From Actinoplanes missouriensis 431 (lineage in GTDB: Bacteria; Actinomycetota; Actinomycetes; Mycobacteriales; Micromonosporaceae), in NCBI RefSeq assembly GCF_000284295.1, contig NC_017093.1, positions 3,906,001-3,970,000 on the forward strand: a stretch of 64,000 nucleotides of DNA. The letters are read 5' to 3'. Shown piece after piece: positions 54,563-63,962 of the stretch (the stretch's first letter is position 1; each line of letters begins with the position of its first letter). The notes beneath the pieces are model-generated. The model did not search any database, was not told the DNA's origin, and saw only the letters and a program-made list of their open reading frames with translations. The translations under genes and the position numbers were made by a program.

Positions 54563-55882
54563 GTGAAACGCAGGAATTTCTTGACCCTCTCCGCCGGAGC
54601 CGCGGCGGGTGCCGCCCTCGCCGCGTGTGGCAGTTCCGGTCCCTCCGAGAGCACCACCGGCACCGGTTCCGGCGCCGAGGCGAGCTACTGGTTCCTCAGC
54701 GGCCCACCCGGTGAGCCGATCCGCCAGGGCGCGGTCGACCGGTTCAACAAGGCGAACTCCGGCGGCCAGATCAAGGTCACCACGTTCCAGAACGACGCCT
54801 ACAAGGACAAGCTGAAGACCGCGCTCGGCGCCGGCCAGGCCCCCAGCATCATCTGGGGCTGGGGCGGCGGCGGCCTCAAGAGCTACGTCGACAACAACCA
54901 GGTCGACGACCTCACCGACTGGTTCGCGCAGAACGCCGCGGTCAAGGACCGGCTCTTCCCGGCCTCGTTCGGCCCGGCCACGATCAACGACAAGATCTAC
55001 GCGATGCCGTGCGAGACGGTCCAGCCGATCGTCATGTTCTACAACAAAGAGGTCTTCGAGAAGAACAAGCTCACCCCGCCGGAGACCTGGGGCCAGGTGA
55101 TGGAGCTGGTGCCGAAGCTGAACGCGGCCGGCGTCGCGCCGTTCTCGCTCGGCGGCCAGTCCCGCTGGACCAACATGATGTGGCTGGAGTTCCTCTTCGA
55201 CCGCATCGGCGGACCCGAGGTGTTCCAGGCCGTCTTCGACGGCGAGGCCAACGCGTGGAACAACCCGGCGTCGCTCAAGGGCCTCACCGAGATCCAGAAC
55301 CTGATCAAGGCGAACGGCTTCGTCAAGGGCTTCTCCTCGATCACCGCCGACTCCAACGCCGACCAGGCGCTGCTCTACCGGGGCAAGGCGGCCATGATGC
55401 TGCACGGCTCCTGGTCCTACGGCATCATCTCGGCCGAGGGCGGCAGCTTCATCAAGGACGGCAAGCTCGGCTACATGAGCTTCCCGACCGTCGAGGGCGG
55501 CACCGGCGACCCGAGCAACACCGTCGGCAACGCCGGCCAGTTCCTCTCGATCTACTCGAAGGCCAGTGACGCGCAGAAGGAGACCGCGAAGAACTTCTTC
55601 AAGAGCCTCCTCGACGACACCGAGCAGCAGGGCTGGATCGAGACCGGTGGCGTGCCGATCGTCAAGGGCGCGGACGCCAAGCTCGCCGCCTCGCCGGACA
55701 AGGACTTCCTGAACTTCATCTACCAGGTGTCCAGCAACGCGAAGTACTTCGGCCAGTCCTGGGACCAGGCGCTGAGCCCGACGGCCGCCGAGACGCTACT
55801 CGACAACATCGCGAAGCTGTTCCAGATGCAGATCTCCCCGCAGCAGTTCGCCGACAACATGAACCAGGTCATCGGCAAATGA
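54563..55882 (+). CDS. Sugar ABC importer, substrate-binding lipoprotein (BxlE-like)
   Basis: This 439-residue SBP_bac_1-type protein has an RR-containing signal (MKRRNFLTLSAGAAAGAALAAC; lipobox LAAC, Cys near 22) that suggests Tat export and lipid anchoring. The mature domain shows the usual oligosaccharide-binding features (FQNDAYKDKLKTALGAGQAPSIIWGWGGG; W-rich pockets). Context with GH3 enzyme and LacI regulator, and similarity in layout to the streptomycete bxlEFG operon, suggest xylobiose or short xylo-oligosaccharides; cellobiose is possible. GTG 54563 has GGAG at 6-nt spacing. No ATPase gene lies in the operon, as is usual when a shared MsiK-type ATPase is used. Confidence 0.87.
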   Translation: MKRRNFLTLSAGAAAGAALAACGSSGPSESTTGTGSGAEASYWFLSGPPGEPIRQGAVDRFNKANSGGQIKVTTFQNDAYKDKLKTALGAGQAPSIIWGWGGGGLKSYVDNNQVDDLTDWFAQNAAVKDRLFPASFGPATINDKIYAMPCETVQPIVMFYNKEVFEKNKLTPPETWGQVMELVPKLNAAGVAPFSLGGQSRWTNMMWLEFLFDRIGGPEVFQAVFDGEANAWNNPASLKGLTEIQNLIKANGFVKGFSSITADSNADQALLYRGKAAMMLHGSWSYGIISAEGGSFIKDGKLGYMSFPTVEGGTGDPSNTVGNAGQFLSIYSKASDAQKETAKNFFKSLLDDTEQQGWIETGGVPIVKGADAKLAASPDKDFLNFIYQVSSNAKYFGQSWDQALSPTAAETLLDNIAKLFQMQISPQQFADNMNQVIGK

Positions 55883-56805
55883 CGATCGCTCCGCCCGTAG
55901 TGCACACCGCTCCGCCTGCCGCGTCCAGCGGCGGGCGGAGCGGTTCCGTCACCTGGATGGCGTGGCCGGCCGTGGTCGCGTTCGTGGCGTTCGGGGTCGT
56001 ACCCCTGATCGGTGTTCTGCTCCTGAGCTTCACCTCGTGGAACCGGCTGAGCCAGGACATCCCGTTCACCGGCCTGGACAGCTGGCGCACCGTGCTCAGC
56101 GACCCGCAGCTGCCGCACGCCCTCTGGGTCACCTTCCTGATCATGGCGCTCTCCTGGCTGTTCCAGACGCCGATCTCGCTGCTGCTCGGCGTCTTCATCG
56201 CCGCACAGAAGCGGTACCGGTCGGTGCTCGCCGTGCTCTTCTTCATCCCGCTGCTGCTCAGCCAGGCCGCCATCTCGATCACCTACAAGGCGCTGCTGGA
56301 CCCGAACTTCGGTCTCGGCGCCGGCCTCGGGTTCGAGTTCCTCCAGCAGGACTGGCTCGGTGACAGCACGCTGGCGCTCTGCGTCGTGGTGTTCGTGGTG
56401 TCCTGGCAGTTCATCCCGTTCCACACGCTGATCTACCAGGGCGGCATCCGGCAGATCCCGGCGTCGATGTACGAGGCCGCCCAGATTGACGGGGCGAACC
56501 GGGTACGGCAGTTCTTCAGCATCACGCTGCCGCAGCTCAAGTACACGATCATCACGTCGTCGACGCTGATGGTGGTCGGCTCGCTGACGTTCTTCGACCT
56601 GATCTGGGTGCTCACCGCCGGCGGCCCCGGCGACGCGACCCGGGCGCTGGCCGTCGACATGTACCAGCGCGGTTTCAAGGCCGACCTGATGGGCCCGGCC
56701 AGCGCCATCGCGGTGATCCTGGTCCTCGTCGGCCTGGCGCTCGCGCTCGGCCTGCGCCGGCTGGGCGGCCGGGACGCGTCGGCGAGCCAGCTCGAGGGGG
56801 TCTGA
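55879..56805 (+). CDS. Sugar ABC importer, permease 1 (BxlF-like)
   Basis: This 308-residue BPD_transp_1 permease has six membrane helices and the EAA loop EAAQIDGANRVRQFFSITLPQL (about 196-217). It overlaps the binding-protein gene by 4 bp (ATGA). Confidence 0.9.
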   Translation: MTIAPPVVHTAPPAASSGGRSGSVTWMAWPAVVAFVAFGVVPLIGVLLLSFTSWNRLSQDIPFTGLDSWRTVLSDPQLPHALWVTFLIMALSWLFQTPISLLLGVFIAAQKRYRSVLAVLFFIPLLLSQAAISITYKALLDPNFGLGAGLGFEFLQQDWLGDSTLALCVVVFVVSWQFIPFHTLIYQGGIRQIPASMYEAAQIDGANRVRQFFSITLPQLKYTIITSSTLMVVGSLTFFDLIWVLTAGGPGDATRALAVDMYQRGFKADLMGPASAIAVILVLVGLALALGLRRLGGRDASASQLEGV

Positions 56806-56807
56806 GG

Positions 56808-57704
56808 ATGACGACTCTGATGGACAAACGGGACGTGTCTCGCACCGAGCGTGCCGCCCCCCGGAAGAAGCGCGGCCTCGGTCTGCGTCACTACAACTAC
56901 CTGGGCGGCCTGGGCGGCTGGCTCTGGCTGATCGTCGTGCTGCTGCCGATCTACTGGATCGTCATCACCAGCTTCAAGCTGCAGTCCGACTACTACGCCA
57001 CCAACCCGCTGGTGCCGCCGTCGAACCCGACGCTGGAGAACTACCGGTTCGTGCTGGAGAACGACTTCGTCCGGTACTTCGTCAACAGCGTGATCGTCAC
57101 CGTCGGGGCGGTCGGACCGGCCGTGCTGGTGTCGTTCATGGCGGCGTACGCGATTGTCCGCGGCAGCGCGGCGAGCCGGTTCCTGCGCGGGGTCAACGGC
57201 CTGTTCCTGATGGGCCTGGCCATCCCGCTCCAGGCGGTGATCATCCCGATCTACCTGCTCATCATCAAACTGCAGATGTACGACACGCTCGGCGCGATCA
57301 TCCTGCCGTCGCTCGCGTTCGCGATCCCGCTCTCCGTGCTCGTCCTCGGCAACTTCGTCCGTGACGTGCCGAAGGAGCTCTTCGAGTCGATGCGGATGGA
57401 CGGCGCCACCGAGTGGGGCACACTGTGGCGGCTCGCCTTCCCGCTGACCCGCCCCGCCCTGGTGACGGTCACCATCTACCAGGGACTGACCGTGTGGAAC
57501 GGCTTCATCCTGCCGCTGATCCTGACCCAGACCCCGGAACAGCGCACGCTGCCGCTGGCGCTCTGGAGTTTCCAGGGTCAGTACAGCGTGAACATCCCGG
57601 CCGTGCTCGCCTCGGTTGTGCTCACCACACTGCCGATCCTGACGCTCTACATCATCGGGCGCCGGCAGCTGCTCAGTGGTCTAACCGCGGGTTTCTCCAA
57701 GTGA
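56808..57704 (+). CDS. Sugar ABC importer, permease 2 (BxlG-like)
   Basis: This 298-residue BPD_transp_1 permease has six membrane helices and the EAA loop ESMRMDGATEWGTLWRLAFPLTRPA (about 194-218). It starts 2 bp after permease 1. Its 3' end overlaps the convergent LacI gene by 24 bp. Confidence 0.9.
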   Translation: MTTLMDKRDVSRTERAAPRKKRGLGLRHYNYLGGLGGWLWLIVVLLPIYWIVITSFKLQSDYYATNPLVPPSNPTLENYRFVLENDFVRYFVNSVIVTVGAVGPAVLVSFMAAYAIVRGSAASRFLRGVNGLFLMGLAIPLQAVIIPIYLLIIKLQMYDTLGAIILPSLAFAIPLSVLVLGNFVRDVPKELFESMRMDGATEWGTLWRLAFPLTRPALVTVTIYQGLTVWNGFILPLILTQTPEQRTLPLALWSFQGQYSVNIPAVLASVVLTTLPILTLYIIGRRQLLSGLTAGFSK

Positions 57705-58706
57705 GGCCGTGCTCTCTCGCACCATCAACTTGGTGACCAGCTCCACCCGGGGAGTCTCGATGGTCTCGCCGCGCGACAACCGCAGGACGGTGCGCGCGGC
57801 GAGCGCCCCCATCTCAGCGAGCGGCTGCCGGACCGTGGTGAGCGGGGGAGAGGCCCACCGCGACTCCGGCAGGTCGTCGAACCCGACCACGCTGAGCTGA
57901 TCCGGCACCCGCAGCCCGCGCCGCCGCGCCGCCTCGCACGCGCCGAGCGCCATCAAGTCGCTGGACGCGAAGATCGCGGTCGGCGGGTTCTCCAGCCCGA
58001 GCAGCTTGTTCGCGGCCGCGAACCCGGACTCGTGCCGGAAGTCGCCGGTCTCGATCAGCTCCTCCTCGGCCCGCAGCCCGGCCGCCTCCAGGGCCGCGCG
58101 GTACCCGTCCAGCCGGGCCCGGCTGCAGAGCAGATCCTTCGGCCCGGCGACGAACCCGATCCGCCGGTGCCCCAGCGACAGCAGATGATCGGTGGCGGTC
58201 CGCCCGCCGGACCAGTTCGTCGCACCGATCGTCGGCACGTCCGCGGCCGCCCCACCCGCCGGATCGATGATCACCACGGGCACCTTGAGCCGGTGCAGCT
58301 CGGCGTGGATCGGCTCGGCCACGTCCGAGGTCACGAAGATGACGCCGTCCGACGCGCGCGCCCGCAGGTTCTGCAGCCACTGCCGGGCGGCGGTCGTCCG
58401 GTGATGAACCTGGGACACGACGGTGCCGACCCCGGCCGCGTGGCTGACGTCCTCCACGCCGCGGATCAACTCGAGCGCCCACGGGCTGTCCAGATCGTTG
58501 AAGACCAGGTCGACGAGCCGGGCCCGGCCGGAATGCCGAGAGTTGCGGGGCCGATAGTCGTGCTCGCGGAGAAGCCGCTCGATCAGCTCCCGGGTCTGCG
58601 GCGACACGTCGGAGCGACCGTTGAGCACGCGGGACACCGTCGGAACCGACACACCGGCGGCTTCCGCGATGGCCGCGATGGTCACACGTTGCCTGGCCAT
58701 GGCCAT
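57681..58706 (-). CDS. LacI-family regulator of the xyloside/glucoside unit (BxlR-like)
   Basis: This 341-residue LacI-family regulator has the HTH VTIAAIAEAAGVSVPTVSRVLNG (about 8-30), a hinge and a type 1 periplasmic-binding-like effector domain (about 65-335). It should repress the divergent GH3 and importer genes through the CGAAAC operators until a xylo- or gluco-oligosaccharide binds. ATG 58706 (MAMARQ) has GGAG at 8 nt; the longer frame is unsupported. It converges on the permease gene with a 24-bp overlap. No CGAAAC site lies before its own start, so it may not autoregulate by this motif. Confidence 0.9.
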   Translation of the reverse strand: MAMARQRVTIAAIAEAAGVSVPTVSRVLNGRSDVSPQTRELIERLLREHDYRPRNSRHSGRARLVDLVFNDLDSPWALELIRGVEDVSHAAGVGTVVSQVHHRTTAARQWLQNLRARASDGVIFVTSDVAEPIHAELHRLKVPVVIIDPAGGAAADVPTIGATNWSGGRTATDHLLSLGHRRIGFVAGPKDLLCSRARLDGYRAALEAAGLRAEEELIETGDFRHESGFAAANKLLGLENPPTAIFASSDLMALGACEAARRRGLRVPDQLSVVGFDDLPESRWASPPLTTVRQPLAEMGALAARTVLRLSRGETIETPRVELVTKLMVRESTASLGETRG

Positions 58707-58930
58707 GGGAGCGCTCCTTACGGCCGGGCGCTGCCCGCTGCAACTTCCGGTCCCGGCATCGAAATCATGCCACGCCGCGTCCGCGCACTCCACCGCCCCG
58801 TCCGCGCGTTGTCATCGCACCGCCATCTTGAGCGATGAGTCGTTGTCGAGCAGCTTCTTCCTCATCTGGTCGGCCTGGAGTCCGCTGAGCCGACCGGGGG
58901 CGATGCCCGACCACCGCCGCCTCTGCGCAG

Positions 58931-59359
58931 ATGGCCCTCACCAGCGGCAACGACCTGCTCTATCGGGACTACCGCGGCGACGGACAACTCGTCTTGGTCA
59001 TGCCGCAGCGGGTCATCGCTGATGACGAGCGAGGGGCGCTGACCTGGCGGCCGATCGGCACACCATGGCTGTGCCGCCGGACCACCGACACGTTCGACCA
59101 CGCCCTCGATATCGTGGTAACCCCGGACCGGCAGTGGCGCTGGAAAGATGAGCACGAATACCTCGAACGCGCCGGACATCCCGACTACTGGACCGTTGAA
59201 CAGGCCGCCGATATCCGGGCCGAAGGCGATTGCGTCACTCGAGACATCAATGCCGCTGCGTTCCCGTTCGACGGCACATGGTGCGACTTCCGCCCCGACG
59301 TAACCTGGGTATCGCCTACCCTGCCGCACACAGGATGGGACCGGCCCCGCGTCAGCTAA
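58931..59359 (+). CDS. DUF402-family protein
   Basis: This 142-residue protein shows the DUF402 core: RVIADDERGALTWRPIGTPWL (about 27-47), WKDEHEY near 70 (acidic, metal or phosphate site), EQAADIRAEGD and the closing PFDGTWCDFRPD...LPHTGW. Known members include nucleoside-diphosphate/triphosphate phosphatases of about 175-210 residues, so this copy is short at its N-terminus but retains the acidic centre. The ATG at 58931 has no clear Shine-Dalgarno. Codon usage is slightly less G+C-biased than upstream. Neighbours are an unknown protein and a nucleotidyltransferase. Confidence 0.75.
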   Translation: MALTSGNDLLYRDYRGDGQLVLVMPQRVIADDERGALTWRPIGTPWLCRRTTDTFDHALDIVVTPDRQWRWKDEHEYLERAGHPDYWTVEQAADIRAEGDCVTRDINAAAFPFDGTWCDFRPDVTWVSPTLPHTGWDRPRVS

Positions 59360-59387
59360 ACGCCCGAGCGGTGACTTCGAAGGGTGA

Positions 59388-60449
59388 CTAGCCTTCGGCA
59401 AGTTCAGGAAAGGCTGCACGAGTATCGGCGAACGCCTGCTGATATCCGTCTCGGCCATAGACGAAGGCGAGACCTACGAGCACTTCCAGAACCGCGGCGA
59501 GCGAGTCGTCCAACGCCGAGCGGAACACGGTGCTGGCCGCCCAATCCTCCGGCGATTCCTCATAGTCACCGTCCGGAGGCACCGGCACGGACGTCCGAGC
59601 CGGCGGCGAACGGTGAAACAACAGGTTGATGTGGGCGGGTTCGTCGAACGGCGCGGGAACACGCTCCCCACGACGCAGCGCGGCGACCGCGGGAGCGAAG
59701 TCAGGCCGGTCGATCAATCCAGTTTGCTCAAGGCATCGCAACGAAGCCCAGGCGGCGACCCGGCGGTGCACCTGGTCGGGGAGTTGCGACAGCGTGAACT
59801 CAAGGTCGATGTCCAGCTTCGAAATCAGCGGCAAGGCGAGGCCTTCGACCTCACGCAGACGTTTGTTCGGCACGCGGTCGCCCCAGCGGTCACCAACTTC
59901 GGCGTCATCCCATTCGTGCAGGTCATCCTCGCCGGCCTGTGCGTGACCATCGGCCGGCCGGTGCCTGTGGTGCCACGCCGCCCATGAGGTGGACTCTTTC
60001 ACGATGCGGTCCGGTGCGAGAGGTGCTGGCCAGAACTGCAGCAGGTACGAGGAGTCCGGGGCATCCTCGGAAACGTCAGCGCCGTCTACGCCGCGCACGT
60101 TGTATCGGACCATGTAGGCGCCGGGCGGTAGCGCGAGCCGATAGAGATCACCGTCGCCGATCTCGAGGTGAACCTCTCCGTGAGCCGGCCGGAACAGCGC
60201 TTCCACGATCTCGTCCCAGGCATCGTCAACCGGCGGTTCGCCATCGTGCAGCTCCACCCGTAACGGAACCCATCCAGTGTGCGTGGCCATCCGCAACTCA
60301 AGTTGCCCCGGAACCGCGGCACCGCAGAGTCCGTTCTCCTGACCGAGCCACGCCGCGCCCGAATCGACCGGTTCGTCGCCGCTGAAGACCGACCCCATCC
60401 CATAGGTGACGAACAGCCGAGGTTCGTCCAACAGAACCTTCGTGAGCAT
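59388..60449 (-). CDS. Hypothetical protein, two-part, unknown function
   Basis: I do not recognise a named family. The 353-residue protein has an N-terminal beta-rich half (about 20-150; VELHDGEPPVDDAWDEIVEALFR and YRLALPPGAYMVRYNVRGVDG look like a beta-sandwich, and YLLQFWPAP follows) and a charged C-terminal helical half (about 190-350). No membrane segment or signal. ATG 60449 has AAGG upstream; a TTG 57 bp earlier has no Shine-Dalgarno. It lies between a DUF402 gene and a nucleotidyltransferase gene, transcribed opposite to both, in a region with somewhat lower G+C codon bias. A role in nucleic-acid or defence biology is only a guess. Confidence 0.65.
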   Translation of the reverse strand: MLTKVLLDEPRLFVTYGMGSVFSGDEPVDSGAAWLGQENGLCGAAVPGQLELRMATHTGWVPLRVELHDGEPPVDDAWDEIVEALFRPAHGEVHLEIGDGDLYRLALPPGAYMVRYNVRGVDGADVSEDAPDSSYLLQFWPAPLAPDRIVKESTSWAAWHHRHRPADGHAQAGEDDLHEWDDAEVGDRWGDRVPNKRLREVEGLALPLISKLDIDLEFTLSQLPDQVHRRVAAWASLRCLEQTGLIDRPDFAPAVAALRRGERVPAPFDEPAHINLLFHRSPPARTSVPVPPDGDYEESPEDWAASTVFRSALDDSLAAVLEVLVGLAFVYGRDGYQQAFADTRAAFPELAEG

Positions 60450-60663
60450 CGGCAACAACCTTGCCACCTGCGATTCCTGGCCGTTGGCAATCAGAGGAAC
60501 AAGCAACCCACAGACCGATCAAACTAAGATCAATCACTCTCCGTGGGACAGAACCGAGTTCGGGAGCCAGATATACGCGACTTCCGATGCCACGCCTGTT
60601 AGCACCGCCTGAGGTCTCTCGGAGCACGGACGCGCGGAACTGTCCAGGAGAGTGCACAGCTCC

Positions 60664-61518
60664 ATGGCTCAAATCGCTTGCGGCTGTCCGCCTCCGGCGG
60701 TGACCGTGGCGACTGTGATAGATCGGACTGATGCCCCGCAGCTGCTATCCACCCTCTCTTCAGAGCACCGGGACCTACTCGCGGGCTTGGTGCGTCGCCA
60801 CGAAGCGGACTACGGAGAGGATTTTGTGGGACTGGTCTTGTCCGGCTCGGCAGGTCGCGGCATGGCGACGGAGAGGTCCGATCTCGATGTCTTCACCGTG
60901 CTCGCCGACACCGGCGGACGTGGGCCCCAGACGAGCCGTTCCGCGGAACTGGACGAGACCATCGTTGCGATCTCTGACCTCGAGCGGGTGCCGTCATTCG
61001 GCACTGAGGGATGGTGGTACCGCTGGTCGTTCGCTTGGGCCCCGGTGCTGTTGGATCGCACCGAAGGGCGATTGGCATCGGCGCTTCATCGGCAAGCCTC
61101 GGTCACCGCTGACGAAGCCGAATCAATTCTCGTCGAGCATGACCGGCTCGACGGCTGGCTCAATTTCGCCTATCGCACTCTCAAGAACGACCGCGACGGA
61201 CGCTCGCTGGAACGACGCTTGGACGCCGCCGAGTCGATCCCTTGGCTCCTGGATGTCATCTTCACGCTGGAAGGACGTGTGCGCCCCTACCACAAGTACC
61301 TTCCCTGGGAACTCCGCCAGCACCCCCTTACCCTCTGGCCCGCCGAGGAACTGATCGCCTTGCTGACCGCCACCCTGGATGGTGACCCATCGGCGATCCG
61401 AGCGACTTTTCAGCGTGTCGAAACGTCGTGTGCTGCCTTCGACAGTCAGGTCGCGATCCCCGTCCTCACCCCGATCATCGAAAGCTGGGGCGACGCGTTG
61501 CAGATTCTGAGGCACTGA
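60664..61518 (+). CDS. Nucleotidyltransferase-domain protein
   Basis: This protein of about 284 residues has an Pol-beta-like nucleotidyltransferase motif LVLSGSAGRGMATERSDLDVF (about 57-77; G-S-x-G-R-G...S-D-L-D with two catalytic Asp). The following helical domain (about 130-280) resembles the substrate-binding half of small-molecule or aminoglycoside nucleotidyltransferases, but no precise subgroup is clear. Start choice is uncertain: ATG 60664, an upstream GTG 60652, or GTG 60700. A toxin, antibiotic-modifying enzyme or housekeeping role are all possible. Confidence 0.75.
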   Translation: MAQIACGCPPPAVTVATVIDRTDAPQLLSTLSSEHRDLLAGLVRRHEADYGEDFVGLVLSGSAGRGMATERSDLDVFTVLADTGGRGPQTSRSAELDETIVAISDLERVPSFGTEGWWYRWSFAWAPVLLDRTEGRLASALHRQASVTADEAESILVEHDRLDGWLNFAYRTLKNDRDGRSLERRLDAAESIPWLLDVIFTLEGRVRPYHKYLPWELRQHPLTLWPAEELIALLTATLDGDPSAIRATFQRVETSCAAFDSQVAIPVLTPIIESWGDALQILRH

Positions 61519-61705
61519 AACCACGTGGCCCTGGCGCCTGCGCTCGTGACTTGCGTCTTCCGGGGCCATCAACCGCTGCATGGTTGTCCACGCATGGCTC
61601 ATGTGTGTCAACACGTGGCTGAATCGGGCGCCGACCGGGGGAGTGCGCCGAGTGGGGTTGAGCCGCCGGGCCGGTGTCCGCGATCTTGTCCGATAGGTTG
61701 GCAGC

Positions 61706-62587
61706 ATGAGCATGCGTTTCGGGGTTTTCGTCCCCCAGGGCTGGCGCAACGATCTGGACGAGATCGCGGACCCGGTCGAGCAGTACGAGGCAATGACACA
61801 GGTGGCGAAACTCGCCGACGCCGGCCCGTGGGATTCCGTGTGGGTGTACGACCATTTCCACACGTTCCCCGAGCCCACGATGAACACCACGTTCGAGGCG
61901 TGGACGGTCAGCGCCACGCTGGCCCGCGACACCAGCCGCGTCAACATCGGGCAGATGGTCGGCTGCAACGGTTATCGGCACCCGGCGCTCTATGCCAAAA
62001 TGGCGTCCACCGTGGATGTGGCAAGTCGCGGCCGCCTTTACGCCGGTCTCGGCGCCGGGTGGTACGAGCACGAGTGGAAAGCCTACGGATACGTTTGGTC
62101 CGAGGTCCCCGAGCGGATGGCCGCATTCCGCGAGGCCGTGCAGATCGTGCACAAGATGTGGACCGAGGACCGGCCCGTCTTCACCGGCAAGCACTACCAC
62201 ATCGACCAGCCCATCAACGAGCCGAAGGGCGTCCGCAAACCGCATCCGTCGTTCTGGCTCGGCGGCGGCGGCGAAAAGGTGACGCTCAAACTGGTCGCGC
62301 AATACGCCGACGGCTGCAACCTGGGCAACGGCGACCCCGAGGTGATCGCCCAGAAACTGGCGGTCCTGCGCCGGCACTGCGACAATCTCGGCCGCGATTA
62401 CGACCGCATCAACAAGTCGACCAGCCTGAATCTGACGCTGAACGACACGACCGCCGACATCAAACGCAAGGTCGAGCAGATCGCCGGGGCCGGCGCCGAT
62501 TACGTCATCGTCTACTTCCCCCGGGTGGCCTACGACCACGAGCCACTGCTCCGCTTCGCCGAAGAGGTCGTTCCGCAATTCTCATAA
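61706..62587 (+). CDS. LLM-class F420-dependent oxidoreductase
   Basis: This 293-residue TIM-barrel protein of the luciferase-like monooxygenase family has the F420-type features GVFVPQGW, WVYDHFHTFP (about 46-55), GCNGYRHPALYAKMASTVDVASRGRLYAGLGAGWYEHEW and FWLGGGGEKVTLKL. Substrate and whether it uses F420 or FMN cannot be read safely, but the actinobacterial F420 branch is most likely. ATG 61706 is used. It is monocistronic. Confidence 0.88.
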   Translation: MSMRFGVFVPQGWRNDLDEIADPVEQYEAMTQVAKLADAGPWDSVWVYDHFHTFPEPTMNTTFEAWTVSATLARDTSRVNIGQMVGCNGYRHPALYAKMASTVDVASRGRLYAGLGAGWYEHEWKAYGYVWSEVPERMAAFREAVQIVHKMWTEDRPVFTGKHYHIDQPINEPKGVRKPHPSFWLGGGGEKVTLKLVAQYADGCNLGNGDPEVIAQKLAVLRRHCDNLGRDYDRINKSTSLNLTLNDTTADIKRKVEQIAGAGADYVIVYFPRVAYDHEPLLRFAEEVVPQFS

Positions 62588-62895
62588 AACCATTTCCGGT
62601 ACGCGTGACAGAAGTCCCCGAGAAGCCGCGCGGCCATTCCGCCCACGCCGGGCCGTCCGGCGAGTTTCGCTATCGGTGCAGGGGCACGCCCGCGACCCCC
62701 TGCCACGCCGGGCCGCAGCGCGGCCCCGGGCAGGGGCCGGGGCGTCGGACGGCGGCACCGTGTGGCGGGTGCGTCACGTCTGGGGTGGAAGCGCCTCACT
62801 CGCCGGATAGACTTGCGTCTGCGCCTCACCGATTGTGTGAGGCGTTTCGCATGTTGACCAGGTGAGGGTGGACTGATTTTGGGTAGGCGGCGCCG
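62588..62895. other. Spacer between the LLM and Ppx/GppA genes
   Basis: These 308 bp contain a G+C-rich stretch with short inverted segments and the hairpin at 62822-62844 but no gene. GCGCCTCAC is present twice (62785-62793 and 62821-62829). Confidence 0.7.
62822..62844 (+). terminator. Small hairpin with T-rich tail
   Basis: CGCCTCAC (62822-62829) pairs perfectly with GTGAGGCG (62837-62844) around a 7-nt loop and is followed by TTTCG. It lies only 51 bp before the Ppx/GppA start, so it may be a leader attenuator or a terminator for the preceding gene. Confidence 0.45.
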
Positions 62896-63885
62896 ATGCG
62901 GATAGCTGTGCTCGACGTCGGATCCCAGGCGGTCAACCTCGTCGTCGGCCGGAGTGGTTCCGGGCCGGACGCCAAGACGGTGCACTCCTGGAAGCTGCGG
63001 ACCCGCGTCGCCACCTGCATCGCGCCGGACGGCACCATCGACACGGACGGCCGGGCGCGGGTCGCTGCCGCGGTCGCCGAGGCGTCGAAGTACGCGCGGC
63101 AGGCCGGCGTCGAGGAGATCTTCGCGTTCGGGACGGCGGCGATCCGTGACTGCGCGAACCGGGATCGGGTGCTCGACCAGATCGAGAGTGAGTCCGGGAT
63201 CCGGCTCGGGGTGCTCTCCGGGGTCGAGGAGGCCGAGCTGACGTTCCTGGCGGCGCGCAGCTGGCTGGGTCCGAAGGCGGGGCGGATGCTGCTGCTCGAC
63301 ATCGGCGGCGGCACACTCGAGGTCGCGTCCGGCAAGGCCCAGCTGCCCGAGTCGGCGTTGTCGCTGCCGCTCGGCGCCGGCCGGATGACCAGGGAGTTCC
63401 TGCTCGACGGGGATCCGCCGTCGAGTGCCGCGGTGCGACGCCTGCGCCGGCACGTGCGGGACCAGATCCGCGAGGTGATCGTGCCCGGTGACTGGCCGGA
63501 GCCGCGTACGGTGGTGGCCGCGTCCCGGACGTTCTATCAGCTGGCCCGCCTCACCGGGGCCGCTCCGATGCGGCACGGCGCACGTCAGTCGCGGCACGTG
63601 CAGCGCAAGCCGCTGCGGAAGTGGATCGAGCGGCTGTCCCGCCTGCCGAGCGCCGAGCGGCAGCGCCTGCCGGGCGTGTCGCCGCACCGCGCGCACCAGA
63701 TCCTGGCCGGGGCGATCATCGCCTACGAGCTGCTCACCGCGTTCGGCGAGAGCAGCGCCCGGATCTGCCCGTGGGGTCTGCGCGAGGGCATCCTGCTGCG
63801 CCGCCTGACGGACGAGTCCTGGTCGGCCGGCGGCGCGTCGTGGTGGCCGGCCCCGTGGTCCGCCCGCTGCCTCACGCCGGCGTAA
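62896..63885 (+). CDS. Ppx/GppA phosphatase-family protein
   Basis: This 329-residue protein of the ASKHA exopolyphosphatase/guanosine-pentaphosphate phosphatase family has the phosphate-1 motif VLDVGSQAVNLVVG (about 5-18), GTAAIRDCAN, GVLSGVEEAELTFLAAR (about 107-123) and phosphate-2 motif LLLDIGGGTLEVASG (about 132-146). The length is typical of actinobacterial Ppx1/Ppx2, which lack the C-terminal HD domain. ATG 62896 follows GTAGGCGG. Its substrate could be polyphosphate or pppGpp. Confidence 0.9.
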   Translation: MRIAVLDVGSQAVNLVVGRSGSGPDAKTVHSWKLRTRVATCIAPDGTIDTDGRARVAAAVAEASKYARQAGVEEIFAFGTAAIRDCANRDRVLDQIESESGIRLGVLSGVEEAELTFLAARSWLGPKAGRMLLLDIGGGTLEVASGKAQLPESALSLPLGAGRMTREFLLDGDPPSSAAVRRLRRHVRDQIREVIVPGDWPEPRTVVAASRTFYQLARLTGAAPMRHGARQSRHVQRKPLRKWIERLSRLPSAERQRLPGVSPHRAHQILAGAIIAYELLTAFGESSARICPWGLREGILLRRLTDESWSAGGASWWPAPWSARCLTPA

Positions 63886-63962
63886 AAGCAGCGCCAAACG
63901 GAGAAACCGCCCGAACCAACCCGGCGACAGCCCCGCCACGATTCCTACTTATCCTAGCGAGT

